Assembly (NCBI RefSeq): GCF_027912675.1
Contig: NZ_CP115766.1
Span: 1 to 21,341, forward strand
Direction: 5' to 3'
Source: Paracoccus sp. SCSIO 75233
Lineage (GTDB): Bacteria; Pseudomonadota; Alphaproteobacteria; Rhodobacterales; Rhodobacteraceae
Length of the DNA stretch: 21,341 nucleotides
The translations under genes were made by a program, and so were the position numbers. Below, piece after piece: positions 1 to 7,374 of this stretch (position 1 is the stretch's first letter; every line of letters starts with the position of its first letter). The notes beneath the pieces were generated by a model. That model ran no database searches and was not told where the DNA came from. It saw nothing but the letters and a program-made list of their open reading frames with translations.

Positions 1-10
1 TTCGAGTGTC

Positions 11-126
11 GGTGTGTAGAGTATCGAAAATTGGTGGGTAGACTAGCGAAGAACGGTGTGTAGAGTATCGAAGAACGTGCCCGCTTGGTGGGCAGACTGT
101 CGAATAATGGTGGGTAGAGTATCGAA
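11..126 (+). repeat. Iteron array, five 18-bp direct repeats (oriV)
   Basis: Five direct repeats of the type GGTGTGTAGAGTATCGAA start at 11, 33, 55, 87 and 109. Copies 1 and 3 are identical; the others differ at a few positions. Starts are 22 bp apart except between copies 3 and 4, which are 32 bp apart, so all copies stay on nearly the same face of the helix. Copies 4 and 5 are both followed by TAAT, and the last TAAT supplies the first two bases of the repA start codon. The array directly upstream of repA is the usual layout of an iteron-controlled origin where RepA both starts replication and represses itself. Confidence 0.9.
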
Positions 127-128
127 TA

Positions 129-1181
129 ATGGCGAGGCCTCGTAAACGCACTGCACTGCTTCCGCAGCGGCATACAGAGCCGGACCTTTTTGTGTGCGAT
201 ATCCTCGATGCGACGCCGAAAAGTGATCGCGCCTCGATGGAGCATCCTCTCTTTTCCCTGTCGGTCAAAAAAGACTTGGCTGCATTTGAGTATGAGCAGG
301 GCAATGTGAAGGTGAAGATCACGCCTGCTGCCGAGGAAGGACGTGCCAATGTTTTCGACCGGGACATTCTGATCTATGTGCTGAGCCAGCTCATGGCTGC
401 GAAGAATGAGGGCCAGGAAATTGGTCGTCGGGTCCAGATTTCAGCCCATGATCTCCTCAAGGCAACGAACCGCCACACCACAGGCCAAGCTTATGCCACG
501 CTCCGTCGCGCCCTCACCCGCCTTCAGTTCACTCAGATTGAAACGAATATCCACGATCACGGTGTCGGTGAGTGGCGCTCGATCTCGTTCATCACCGATG
601 CTCGGATCGTCAAAGAAGATTCTACGGGCCGCTTGCTTAGCGTCGAACTTGAAATGGGCGATTGGCTTGTAAAAGCCATTGAAAACAAGAACGTGCTTAC
701 CCTGCACAAGGCCTATTTCCAGCTTCGGAAGCCACTGGAGCGGCGGCTCTATGAGCTGGCCCGCAAGCATTGCGGCAAACAGGACGTTTGGCGGATCGGC
801 CTCGATAAGCTCCAGCACAAGACCGGCTCGACCTCCACGGCAAAGGAATTCAAGCGCCTCGTTAAAGCGATTTGTAAGGCGGACGAAGACCAATCACACA
901 TGCCGGATTACTGTTTCAGGCTTCTACACGATGTTCTGGAGGTCACGCCGAAACCCGAATTTCTGGACGTTTATGGCGACAGCCCGGCAATTGCTTCAGA
1001 GGTTACGGTGCGCTTGTCGTCCGATGCCTACGAGAAAGCCCGCGAGGCTGCTCCGACCTGGGACGTGTACTTCCTTGAGCAAGAATGGCGGATGTGGATG
1101 AACGACCCGCCGCGCCATCCAGATGCTGCGTTCGTGGGGTTTTGCCGAAAATGGTACGAGCGAAAGGGACGCGCCCCATAA
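129..1181 (+). CDS. repA: Replication initiator protein RepA (RPA family)
   Basis: 350-residue plasmid replication initiator expected to bind the adjacent iterons and open the origin. The segment MEHPLFSLSVKKD at about residue 37, followed by a region with VFDRDILIYVLSQLMAA and a paired winged-helix-like stretch (DLLKATNR, LRRALTRLQ, LYELARKHCG), matches the pattern I know for the RPA-type RepA of alphaproteobacterial plasmids. The N-terminal 36 residues are basic and probably flexible. The chosen ATG has no Shine-Dalgarno sequence and lies two bases after the last iteron, so initiator binding could directly block transcription or translation. The next in-frame ATG is at 237 and also lacks a ribosome site, so the longer form is kept. 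Length is normal for the family. Family-level function is secure; copy control by iteron binding is inferred. Confidence 0.9.
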   Translation: MARPRKRTALLPQRHTEPDLFVCDILDATPKSDRASMEHPLFSLSVKKDLAAFEYEQGNVKVKITPAAEEGRANVFDRDILIYVLSQLMAAKNEGQEIGRRVQISAHDLLKATNRHTTGQAYATLRRALTRLQFTQIETNIHDHGVGEWRSISFITDARIVKEDSTGRLLSVELEMGDWLVKAIENKNVLTLHKAYFQLRKPLERRLYELARKHCGKQDVWRIGLDKLQHKTGSTSTAKEFKRLVKAICKADEDQSHMPDYCFRLLHDVLEVTPKPEFLDVYGDSPAIASEVTVRLSSDAYEKAREAAPTWDVYFLEQEWRMWMNDPPRHPDAAFVGFCRKWYERKGRAP

Positions 1182-1198
1182 TGGATAACCCATATCAA

Positions 1199-1250
1199 TT
1201 AACAGTTATCTGATAATAGTTATGAGTTGACAGTTATCGGTTACGAGTTA
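1199..1250. promoter_or_regulatory. Operator/centromere-like repeats upstream of parA
   Basis: This AT-rich stretch between repA and parA repeats the theme AGTTATC/AGTTATG/GGTTACG: CAGTTATC at 1203, AGTTATGAGTT at 1218, CAGTTATC at 1231 and GGTTACGAGTT at 1239. Its first 12 bases, TTAACAGTTATC (1199-1210), are the exact reverse complement of GATAACTGTTAA at 2220-2231, on the far side of the partition genes. Small ribbon-helix-helix partition proteins usually bind such repeats to repress the operon and to act as centromere. That role is inferred. Confidence 0.6.
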
Positions 1251-1280
1251 AGGGTTGCGAAAACAAGAAAGAGGCAGGCG

Positions 1281-1949
1281 ATGACCCAGGTCATAAGCGT
1301 AGTGCAGGAAAAGGGTGGAGCGGGGAAAACAACGCTCCTAACAGCAATTGCCAGTCTGATGGTCCAAGACGGTGCCAGGATCGCAGTGATCGATACGGAC
1401 CCTCAACGCCACTTGGAAGCATGGGCCAAGAAGGAACAAACTGATCTTGATTGGCTCTATGAAGAAGATGACGAAAAGCTGATCCCTACCGTCAAAGCTC
1501 TCAAGAAGGCTGATCCCGCCTACGATGCGATCTTTGTCGATACTGCGGGTTTCAAGTCGGCTATGGCGATGCATGCTATAGCAGCCGCAAATCTGATCTT
1601 GATCCCATCGAAAGCCAATGAAGCCGACGCCAAAGGGGCCAAGCGGACGTTTTCGCACGTTCAGAGTGTTGCAGAGACGATGGAGAAAGAGATTCCGGCG
1701 CTAGTGGTCATGATGGATGTGGATACGCAGACAAACATCACACAGGCCATTGTTGATGCACTCGACGCACAGAACGTGCCGCGCCTCACTGCCATGTGCG
1801 CACATCGAACGGGTTTCAAGGAAATGACATCCACTGGCCAGGCTCCGCAGGGTTCGGCTCGGCGATCAGCTCAATCGGTGCTTGCGGATTTGCAGGGTAG
1901 GGGTCTCTTGGATTTCTATAGGAGCGGTACATGGCCAAAGTCAGCGTAA
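1281..1949 (+). CDS. parA: ParA-family partition ATPase
   Basis: 222-residue ParA/Soj-type ATPase for plasmid segregation. The deviant Walker A KGGAGKTT lies at residues 11-18 with the signature lysine K11. IDTDP (37-41) forms the A' box and IFVDTAG (84-90) the Walker B. The protein is short, with no N-terminal DNA-binding domain, as in small ParA (type Ib) systems that pair with a ribbon-helix-helix partner, and such a gene follows directly. I chose ATG 1281 because GAGG sits a few bases upstream and the ATPase fold starts right after it. An earlier in-frame ATG at 1227 lies inside the operator repeats and would add 18 residues unlike the family. The last 19 bases overlap the next gene, implying coupled translation. 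Confidence 0.9.
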   Translation: MTQVISVVQEKGGAGKTTLLTAIASLMVQDGARIAVIDTDPQRHLEAWAKKEQTDLDWLYEEDDEKLIPTVKALKKADPAYDAIFVDTAGFKSAMAMHAIAAANLILIPSKANEADAKGAKRTFSHVQSVAETMEKEIPALVVMMDVDTQTNITQAIVDALDAQNVPRLTAMCAHRTGFKEMTSTGQAPQGSARRSAQSVLADLQGRGLLDFYRSGTWPKSA

Positions 1950-2224
1950 ACCTCGATGACGATCTGGAGGCAGATGATAACGCGCATAAGCTCAAGACGA
2001 TGGCTGCGCCGCTCCCAAGCGTGAGTAAAGCCAAGTCGTCAGCCTTGAAAGATGCACCGCGCGTCCAGTTTTCGTTCACGAACGTACCAGAACCTATCAA
2101 GGAAGCATTTGCAGCCGAGGCAAAGAGACGTGGGCTAACCAAGAAAGAGCTTTTGTACGAATGCCTTAGGGCGGGAGGCATCAACATCCCTGCGACTTCA
2201 GAGATAGATGCGCGCAGAAGATAA
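1931..2224 (+). CDS. Ribbon-helix-helix partition partner (ParG/ParB-like)
   Basis: 97-residue basic protein. Residues about 45-85 (VQFSFTNVPEPIKEAFAAEA and then KRRGLTKKELLYECLRAGG) form one short strand followed by two helices, the ribbon-helix-helix pattern of CopG/ParG-type DNA binders. The N-terminal 40 residues are low in hydrophobic content and probably unstructured, as in ParG, where such a tail stimulates ParA. AGGAG precedes the ATG at a normal distance. It overlaps parA by 19 bases and is followed immediately by 7-bp tandem repeats. Role as centromere-binding adaptor and autorepressor is inferred from fold and context; no sequence hallmark fixes the exact family. Confidence 0.7.
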   Translation: MAKVSVNLDDDLEADDNAHKLKTMAAPLPSVSKAKSSALKDAPRVQFSFTNVPEPIKEAFAAEAKRRGLTKKELLYECLRAGGINIPATSEIDARRR

Positions 2225-2249
2225 CTGTTAACTGTTATCTGTTATCTTC
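2220..2249. repeat. 7-bp tandem repeats after the partition genes
   Basis: TAACTGT (2222-2228), TAACTGT (2229-2235), TATCTGT (2236-2242) and a degenerate TATCTTC (2243-2249) run head to tail, the first overlapping the stop codon of the RHH gene. GATAACTGTTAA at 2220-2231 is the exact reverse complement of 1199-1210 upstream of parA. It is a candidate centromere or operator half-site array for the RHH protein. It could also simply separate the two convergent genes here, as no terminator is visible. Confidence 0.6.
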
Positions 2250-2265
2250 TCACGCGGAGTACGTG

Positions 2266-3930
2266 TCAGATCAGATTTAAAACCGCCTGCCGCGTTCGGG
2301 AGTGGACATGGACGGCGTTGAGGGGATCTGTAAAATAGGTACGCAAAAGAGCCAAGAAGTCGGCATCTGCGACCATCCCGGAGATATCAGCATAGCGCCT
2401 GTAGTTGATATTTACGGGTAGCCCCTCAACGATGTGATGCTCGGAGAGTCCTGCATCCAGATCGTGTGCAAAGAACTGGAGCTCAAGCGACCAATCGCCA
2501 ATCGGAGCGCGGTCTTCTAGCTCTTCCAACCGCAGCGGCAGAACATTTCGCATCGTGAACAGATGATCTTGGACGTACTTTTCCGTTAAACGACCACCGT
2601 GGGCTTCAACTGCCACGATGCGGTTCTCTGTGGCGTGTTTGAGTTCAGCGTCGCCCAGCTTTTTTTGAGATGTATTTGTTGTGAAAACCGAGTCGCCAAA
2701 GCCTCGCAGACGCCACCGCGTCAAATCTCCAGCCTCGCGGAGTGCAATGCAATCGGTCAATCTTTGCTCGATAACTCCGCGCGTTCCTGTGTTTCCAGCA
2801 GCAACACCTACTAGGAGTTTTTGAGCACTTTCGGCATTGATCTGGGGGAGCGGGGCGGTGAGTGCGGTATTGTTTTGAAGGCTGATACGGAGCATCCGGT
2901 GCAAAAGTGCTCTGAGGTACTGCCCGGCGGCGCTTCTGGAGGGGTCGCTCAGACGATCTAGCTCCGTTAGAAGATCGACTAGAGCTCTGGCCGCATGCCG
3001 CTCCTTCTTTTTCTTCGATGCGGCCCAAGCCGCGTCGAGCGTATCGACAGACTTAGCATTGTTCAGAAACGGACTCATTCCAACGTCGAGACCTGCTCGG
3101 TTATACTCCGCCGACAGCCACAGGACTGGCTCGCCGCGCGGAGCAAACTCATAGGCGTTCGTAAGCCGATGATTGAACATTGACTGTGCCGTCAACTGAA
3201 AATGAAGCATGCAAAGATACGGAGGATGGAGGTCTGTAACGAAAAGCGTTCGTAGTTGGTCCGCCAGGTCTCCCGAATAGCCAAACCCACGGCAGACTGC
3301 GGCAACATATGCTATGCAATTCTCCAGGTCCAAGTCGCCCAGAAGATCAGCCTCGCCAATAGCGTCTTGGGTGAACAGGGTTCGCACTTCTTGCACACTG
3401 ATAGAAGGCGCAAGCCCACATCTTTCCAAGATGTATCGAGGCGTTGACCAGCTACGACCAAGGTCAATCCCGTCCCTTTGCATCATCGAATAAATTCTAG
3501 ATGCCGTCATTTTTTCGCCAGTTGCTAGTAGCAAGAGGGAATGTGTATGCGACAGAATCCGACGTGCTTGTCGATGATCGCACTTTTCGTCTGCCATCAC
3601 CCGTTCATGCATCTCAAAGTAGCGAGATGAAAAAGCACTCAATACGTTCTGAGCGCCTGGTGGCGTCGGGATCACGCTGGCATCGAGTGCGAAGCTCTCC
3701 GGGGCCTCTCCAGGGCTGAACAACAGACGTGCGATGAACTCTTTGAGTTGTTGTGATGGCCCGTCCTCCAACTCCCAAGCGCCGATTTCAAGGTTCACCC
3801 AATCCGCATGATCTTCGACTATTCCAAGGTCGTTTAGGATATCTTCAGCACGTTGTGCATACTCTTCGCCAGTCCCTGGAGCGACGGGTAGGAGGATGGT
3901 TCGAATTGCAGCATCGAGGCTTAGGGTCAT
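2266..3930 (-). CDS. Putative restriction endonuclease of the adjacent R-M system
   Basis: 554-residue protein that I cannot assign to a named family. It overlaps the XRE gene upstream by 4 bases (ATGA), and the pair is divergent from a C5-cytosine methyltransferase, which is the standard controller-plus-endonuclease/methyltransferase layout. Residues 1-350 are mostly helical, with a Lys-rich stretch KKKKER at about 306. The C-terminal third looks catalytic: GNTGTRGVIEQRL at 379-391, LGDAELK at 425-431 and IVAVEAHGGRLT at 438-449. Acidic residues followed by a strand and E-x-K/H resemble a PD-(D/E)xK core, although the expected second lysine would be His444. Base composition looks lower in GC than the sulfur and mob regions, consistent with separate acquisition. 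Function is inferred from position plus this motif; a different defence role is possible. Confidence 0.55.
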   Translation of the reverse strand: MTLSLDAAIRTILLPVAPGTGEEYAQRAEDILNDLGIVEDHADWVNLEIGAWELEDGPSQQLKEFIARLLFSPGEAPESFALDASVIPTPPGAQNVLSAFSSRYFEMHERVMADEKCDHRQARRILSHTHSLLLLATGEKMTASRIYSMMQRDGIDLGRSWSTPRYILERCGLAPSISVQEVRTLFTQDAIGEADLLGDLDLENCIAYVAAVCRGFGYSGDLADQLRTLFVTDLHPPYLCMLHFQLTAQSMFNHRLTNAYEFAPRGEPVLWLSAEYNRAGLDVGMSPFLNNAKSVDTLDAAWAASKKKKERHAARALVDLLTELDRLSDPSRSAAGQYLRALLHRMLRISLQNNTALTAPLPQINAESAQKLLVGVAAGNTGTRGVIEQRLTDCIALREAGDLTRWRLRGFGDSVFTTNTSQKKLGDAELKHATENRIVAVEAHGGRLTEKYVQDHLFTMRNVLPLRLEELEDRAPIGDWSLELQFFAHDLDAGLSEHHIVEGLPVNINYRRYADISGMVADADFLALLRTYFTDPLNAVHVHSRTRQAVLNLI

Positions 3931-4154
3931 GCTGGCACCTTGAACAGTTCACTCGGATCAACCTCAAGGCCAGCCGCAATCTTCTCGACGGTAGTAAGCG
4001 TCGGATTCCTGACAAGTCGCTCACACCCGCTAACGAATGTCCTGTCAATGCCAGCACGATGTGCGAGTTCTTCTTGCGAAAGCCCACGTGCTTTTCGCAA
4101 ACGGGACAGATTGCCGGCGAAGCGGCGCACCAAGTCGGAGTCAGTCTTGCTCAT
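3927..4154 (-). CDS. XRE/Cro-type controller (C-protein-like) regulator
   Basis: 75-residue single-domain helix-turn-helix protein. The HTH covers about residues 10-62: LRKARGLSQEELAHRAGIDR, then FVSGCERLVRNPTLTTVEKI and the closing helix AAGLEVDPSELF. Size, sequence style and position (upstream of and overlapping the putative endonuclease gene by 4 bases) match the controller proteins of type II R-M systems, which delay endonuclease synthesis until the methyltransferase has acted. No Shine-Dalgarno sequence is seen before the ATG, a frequent trait of C genes that use leaderless transcripts. It probably binds the divergent region at 4155-4287. It could instead be a general XRE repressor. Confidence 0.75.
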   Translation of the reverse strand: MSKTDSDLVRRFAGNLSRLRKARGLSQEELAHRAGIDRTFVSGCERLVRNPTLTTVEKIAAGLEVDPSELFKVPA

Positions 4155-4287
4155 ATCGATTGCATTCGCGCCATGTGCCGGATAAGTCTACGGCATATGA
4201 GTCACATCAAGGCACACGTTCTTGATTTTTTCTCAAAGACTGCCACAAGAACTGGTAAGAAGAAGAACGTTTGAGGGGGAGGCAGGC
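4155..4287. promoter_or_regulatory. Divergent control region of the R-M system, with inverted repeats
   Basis: This 133-bp gap separates the leftward controller/endonuclease genes from the rightward methyltransferase. GTTCTTG (4218-4224) and CAAGAAC (4246-4252) form an exact inverted repeat. ACGTTCTT (4216-4223) also pairs exactly with AAGAACGT (4263-4270), so there are three copies of a GTTCTT half-site in alternating orientation. These are candidate operators for the XRE controller. They do not match the classical GACT/AGTC C-box, so the assignment is tentative. Confidence 0.4.
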
Positions 4288-5406
4288 ATGATCGAGACCA
4301 GCAGGAGCCGGAAGTCTGTATCGCTGTTCAGCGGGGCGGGGGGCATGGACGTTGGTTTCGCGCGCGCTGGCTTCGAAAGCGTTTTGGCGTGTGAACTTGA
4401 TCGCGATGCCTGTGAGACCTTCAATCTGAACCTCCACTTGGTTGGTCACCGCAAGAACCGCATAGAGCCGACGTCGGTGAAAGACCTAGACCTCTCCAGT
4501 GTTCCTAGTGACGTTGATGTCGTTTTCGGCGGGCCACCGTGCCAAGGCTTCTCAGTTGCTGGAAAGATGGACCCAGACGATGAACGTAGCCAGCTCGTAC
4601 TTTCGTTCTTTGATGTGGTCGATCAAACCCAACCGAAAGGGTTCGTTTGCGAGAATGTAAAGGCACTTGCTGTTTCTAACCGTTGGGAAGGCATTCGCCG
4701 CACTATCCTGCGTAGAGCGCGGATAAATTATCGGGTGGCATTGATTGTTTTGAATGCGACCGACTTCGGGGTTCCTCAAAACCGCGAAAGAATGTTCCTC
4801 GTTGGTGTGCGCAAGGACATATATCAAGGGGTGGACCGAACACTAGAGGCCGAACTGAAGCGCGAACTAGGCTCTCATCGTCGCCAAGCTCCAACGATTG
4901 CCGACATAATCCAGAGCCTCGGAAAGGCAGGGACCAAGAAAAATCCCAAAACTTGCACGGCAAAAATCTCTTACGCTAAAGCCCCTATCCTGCGCCGTTC
5001 CCCTTATGCCGGGATGCTCTTCAATGGGGCAGGTCGGCCATTGCCGGTCGCCGGATTTGCGACCACGCTTCCTGCGTCAATGGGGGGTAACAAAACGCCA
5101 ATCGTCGACGAAGACGAGGTCTTCAAGCGCAAGGAGAGCTTCGTTGAGAGCTATCATGCCTCTCTTATGACTGGCGGCAAACCGAGAGCTGGGGATGCGC
5201 CTGCTCGTCTGCGCAGACTGACAGTCAATGAATGCATGGCTATTCAAACCTTTCCTCCAGAGTATCAATTTCACGGTCGAAAGAGTTCGGTGTATCGTCA
5301 AATCGGAAACGCTGTCCCGTGTGATCTTGCCGAGGCAGTCGCCCATTCGTTTGAAGCCATCCTTGGTTTCCACGAGGTCGCAGCTCAGCGCAAAGATGTT
5401 GCATAG
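4288..5406 (+). CDS. DNA (cytosine-5-)-methyltransferase
   Basis: 372-residue C5-cytosine methyltransferase, the protective half of a type II R-M system. Motif I is SLFSGAGGMD (12-21), which binds S-adenosylmethionine. Motif IV is GGPPCQGFS (81-89) with catalytic Cys85. Motif VI is ENV (122-124), motif VIII QNRERMFLVGVR, motif IX RRLTVNECMAIQTFP, and motif X QIGNAVP near the C terminus. The variable segment between VIII and IX should be the target-recognition domain; its sequence does not tell me the site. All motifs are intact, so the enzyme should be active. ATG 4288 is chosen because GGGGGAGG lies directly upstream and motif I follows; the earlier in-frame ATG at 4222 lies in the operator repeats. 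Confidence 0.93.
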   Translation: MIETSRSRKSVSLFSGAGGMDVGFARAGFESVLACELDRDACETFNLNLHLVGHRKNRIEPTSVKDLDLSSVPSDVDVVFGGPPCQGFSVAGKMDPDDERSQLVLSFFDVVDQTQPKGFVCENVKALAVSNRWEGIRRTILRRARINYRVALIVLNATDFGVPQNRERMFLVGVRKDIYQGVDRTLEAELKRELGSHRRQAPTIADIIQSLGKAGTKKNPKTCTAKISYAKAPILRRSPYAGMLFNGAGRPLPVAGFATTLPASMGGNKTPIVDEDEVFKRKESFVESYHASLMTGGKPRAGDAPARLRRLTVNECMAIQTFPPEYQFHGRKSSVYRQIGNAVPCDLAEAVAHSFEAILGFHEVAAQRKDVA

Positions 5407-5425
5407 AGGTTAGCCCAAACCTTTC
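5407..5425. terminator. Weak hairpin between convergent genes
   Basis: AGGTT (5407-5411) and AACCT (5418-5422) form a 5-bp stem with a 6-base loop, followed by TTC on the plus strand. It lies in the 25-bp gap between the methyltransferase and the convergent HEPN gene. The stem is short and the T-run poor, so termination here is only a suggestion. Confidence 0.25.
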
Positions 5426-5431
5426 GCACGA

Positions 5432-6784
5432 TCACATACGAACTCCCAACGCATTCAGAATGCGATAGCCTTCCGCTAGAAGGGTTATCTGGTCCGCCCT
5501 GACCAAAGGTCTGTTGTGGCCTATAGTGTTTCGCACCGGAGCAAGCCGCTGCATCGACGCCTGAAAATCGGGCTTTGATTGAAAGAACCTCTGGAAGGCA
5601 TCGTTCCAGTTCTGCCGCTGGCAGATGATGTCTGCAAGGTCCATGAAGTCCGCGTAGTAGAGGAGGGGATATGAATCCCCCCGGCGGTCGTGGTCCGCAG
5701 TTTTTCTTTCTTCCCACCGCTTCCGCAAATTTCCATTGACCCTACGCTTAAGCCAGGCCTCCCCCTCCAGGCGGGACAGCTCGGCCTGAACAAGATCACG
5801 TAACCGGTTCTCGATCTGACCAAAAAAACTGGCGTGTTGTGGGTCGTAATAGCCTGTCTGGTCGCCGTTCTCGGTCGTCACAGTTGCAACGGCCTCGACG
5901 CGCAATTGAAACCCCGCCGAGAACAGAACATGCGGGTACGCTTCTGGCGGAAAGGCGACGATCTCCGCATTCATGCCAGCGTCAATCCTTGCGGTCTCCC
6001 GATCTTCCGGGGACTGCTTCTCATCAAAGGCAACCGGTTCCCCCAGCTCCTCCGCGAACACCTCCTGGCCCGCCGGATTGAACGGCTCCGCTCCACTGGA
6101 AATATCATGCAGACGAGCAATGCGGGCAAAGCCGACCATCGAGACACCAAGATGATCCTCGATGGCCCAGGGATTTTGGAGCTGCGCCATCCTCTCCGCG
6201 AGCGAGGTCTGCCATGCCTCCATTTTCTGGAAGTGTTCCTGAAGAGGTTGGACCGCAGCCGCAGCCGCGAGTGAAAAACTCTGCAACTGCTCGGCCAACG
6301 GAACAACTGCCCGATGTGCGGCTGTGACAAGCCCCTTCAGATCAGCGTCGATACGTCGAAGCACATCTACAGTTTCAGGGCGCGTGATTGCACTGTGGGC
6401 AGCGGCTATAGCCGCTGACGTTTCAGCCCAATGTTGAGAGTTTGTGTATGCCGAGAACGCCGACTGGGCTTCGACCAGTGATGTCGCCAGCCTTTGAAAA
6501 TCTGCTCTGTTCAGCGTCTCAGCCGCATGTAGAGCTGATGACTGTTCAAACTGCTCTATCGCTTGCCGCACAGGATCGTTCTGCATCTCCCTGGCGAGCC
6601 GCTGAGCCGGACTTTCGGCTTGCTCAAGCATCCTTGCCGCCTGAAAGGCCGGGGATTGCTCAAGCTCTCTTAGCGCCCGCGTGGCCGGATCGTTCTCCAT
6701 CTGGCGCAAAGCTTTCTGAAGCGGACTCTCAGCCTGTTCCAGCGCCCGACGCAGGGCGTCATTTACGAATGGTTCGCGAGCCAC
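5432..6784 (-). CDS. Swt1-type HEPN domain protein with N-terminal repeats
   Basis: 450-residue soluble protein. The C-terminal about 130 residues (YPLLYYADFMDLADIICQR, then a segment ending PVRNTIGHNR) match the Swt1-type HEPN pattern. The RNTIGH motif at 418-423 is the R-x4-H signature of HEPN ribonucleases, so RNase activity is possible. The N terminus holds two 38-residue tandem repeats (residues 15-52 and 53-90), each opening with LEQAESP and containing ND-P, made of about 12-residue helical sub-repeats punctuated by proline. A middle helical region follows. The GTG start overlaps the resolvase stop by one base (TAGTG), so the two are translationally coupled. HEPN proteins are common in phage defence and toxin systems; that role here is inferred. 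Confidence 0.75.
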   Translation of the reverse strand: MAREPFVNDALRRALEQAESPLQKALRQMENDPATRALRELEQSPAFQAARMLEQAESPAQRLAREMQNDPVRQAIEQFEQSSALHAAETLNRADFQRLATSLVEAQSAFSAYTNSQHWAETSAAIAAAHSAITRPETVDVLRRIDADLKGLVTAAHRAVVPLAEQLQSFSLAAAAAVQPLQEHFQKMEAWQTSLAERMAQLQNPWAIEDHLGVSMVGFARIARLHDISSGAEPFNPAGQEVFAEELGEPVAFDEKQSPEDRETARIDAGMNAEIVAFPPEAYPHVLFSAGFQLRVEAVATVTTENGDQTGYYDPQHASFFGQIENRLRDLVQAELSRLEGEAWLKRRVNGNLRKRWEERKTADHDRRGDSYPLLYYADFMDLADIICQRQNWNDAFQRFFQSKPDFQASMQRLAPVRNTIGHNRPLVRADQITLLAEGYRILNALGVRM

Positions 6785-7359
6785 TAGACCATCCCCTCCA
6801 CTTCACGCGCTATCGCCCGCTGAAGCGTACTGCGGTTTACACCTAATATCTCGGCCATGCCCGACACCGTTTCACGCTTCGCCTCGATGGCCGTCTTGGC
6901 ATGGGCGATCTGGACGTCAGTGAGGGCAGGGGGCCTACCAAGGCGCTTGCCCCGCTTTTTGGCGGCGCGCAGACCCGCTTTGGTCCGTTCCTGGATCAGG
7001 TCGCGCTCGAATTCAGCCAGCGCGCCCATGATGTGAAACACCAGCCGCCCGCCTGCGGTCGTCGTGTCGATCCCGTCTGTCAGACTGCGGAACTCGATGC
7101 CGCGATCCCCGAATAGCTTCAGCAGATGGATCAGGTCTGCGATCGACCGGCCCACACGGTCCAGCTTCCAGACCACCAGCAGGTCGCCTGCACCCAGCAA
7201 CTCCATCGCCTCGGAAAACCCGGCCCGGCTCTCGGCGGCTGTCGCGCCGCTCTGCGCCTGGTCGGTGATGATCCGGTCACATCCGGCCTCGGTCAGTGCC
7301 TCGATCTGTAGATCGAGGTTCTGTTCTTCTGTGGAAACCCGTGCGTAGCCGATTTTCAT
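6784..7359 (-). CDS. Serine recombinase (resolvase/invertase family)
   Basis: 191-residue small serine recombinase of the Tn3-resolvase/Pin type. YARVST at residues 5-10 holds the catalytic serine (Ser9). The core includes LDRVGRS and the E-helix region IMGALAEFERDLIQERTKAG. GRPPAL links to a C-terminal helix-turn-helix (TVSGMAEILGVNRSTLQRAI) that binds the crossover site. All catalytic landmarks are present and the length is typical. ATG 7359 is preferred, with AAAGAG just before it; an in-frame ATG at 7374 would add five residues. No transposase lies nearby, so it may resolve plasmid multimers or be left from a lost transposon. It shares a one-base overlap with the HEPN gene downstream. Confidence 0.9.
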   Translation of the reverse strand: MKIGYARVSTEEQNLDLQIEALTEAGCDRIITDQAQSGATAAESRAGFSEAMELLGAGDLLVVWKLDRVGRSIADLIHLLKLFGDRGIEFRSLTDGIDTTTAGGRLVFHIMGALAEFERDLIQERTKAGLRAAKKRGKRLGRPPALTDVQIAHAKTAIEAKRETVSGMAEILGVNRSTLQRAIAREVEGMV

Positions 7360-7374
7360 GGACTCTTTTTGCAT

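Noticed and set aside
11..126. Direct repeats read as a CRISPR array
   Set aside because: Repeats are 18 bp with 4- or 14-bp spacers next to repA; there are no cas genes. They are iterons.
1227..1280. Earlier parA start at 1227
   Set aside because: It lies in the operator repeats, has no ribosome site, and would add residues before a motif that normally starts the protein.
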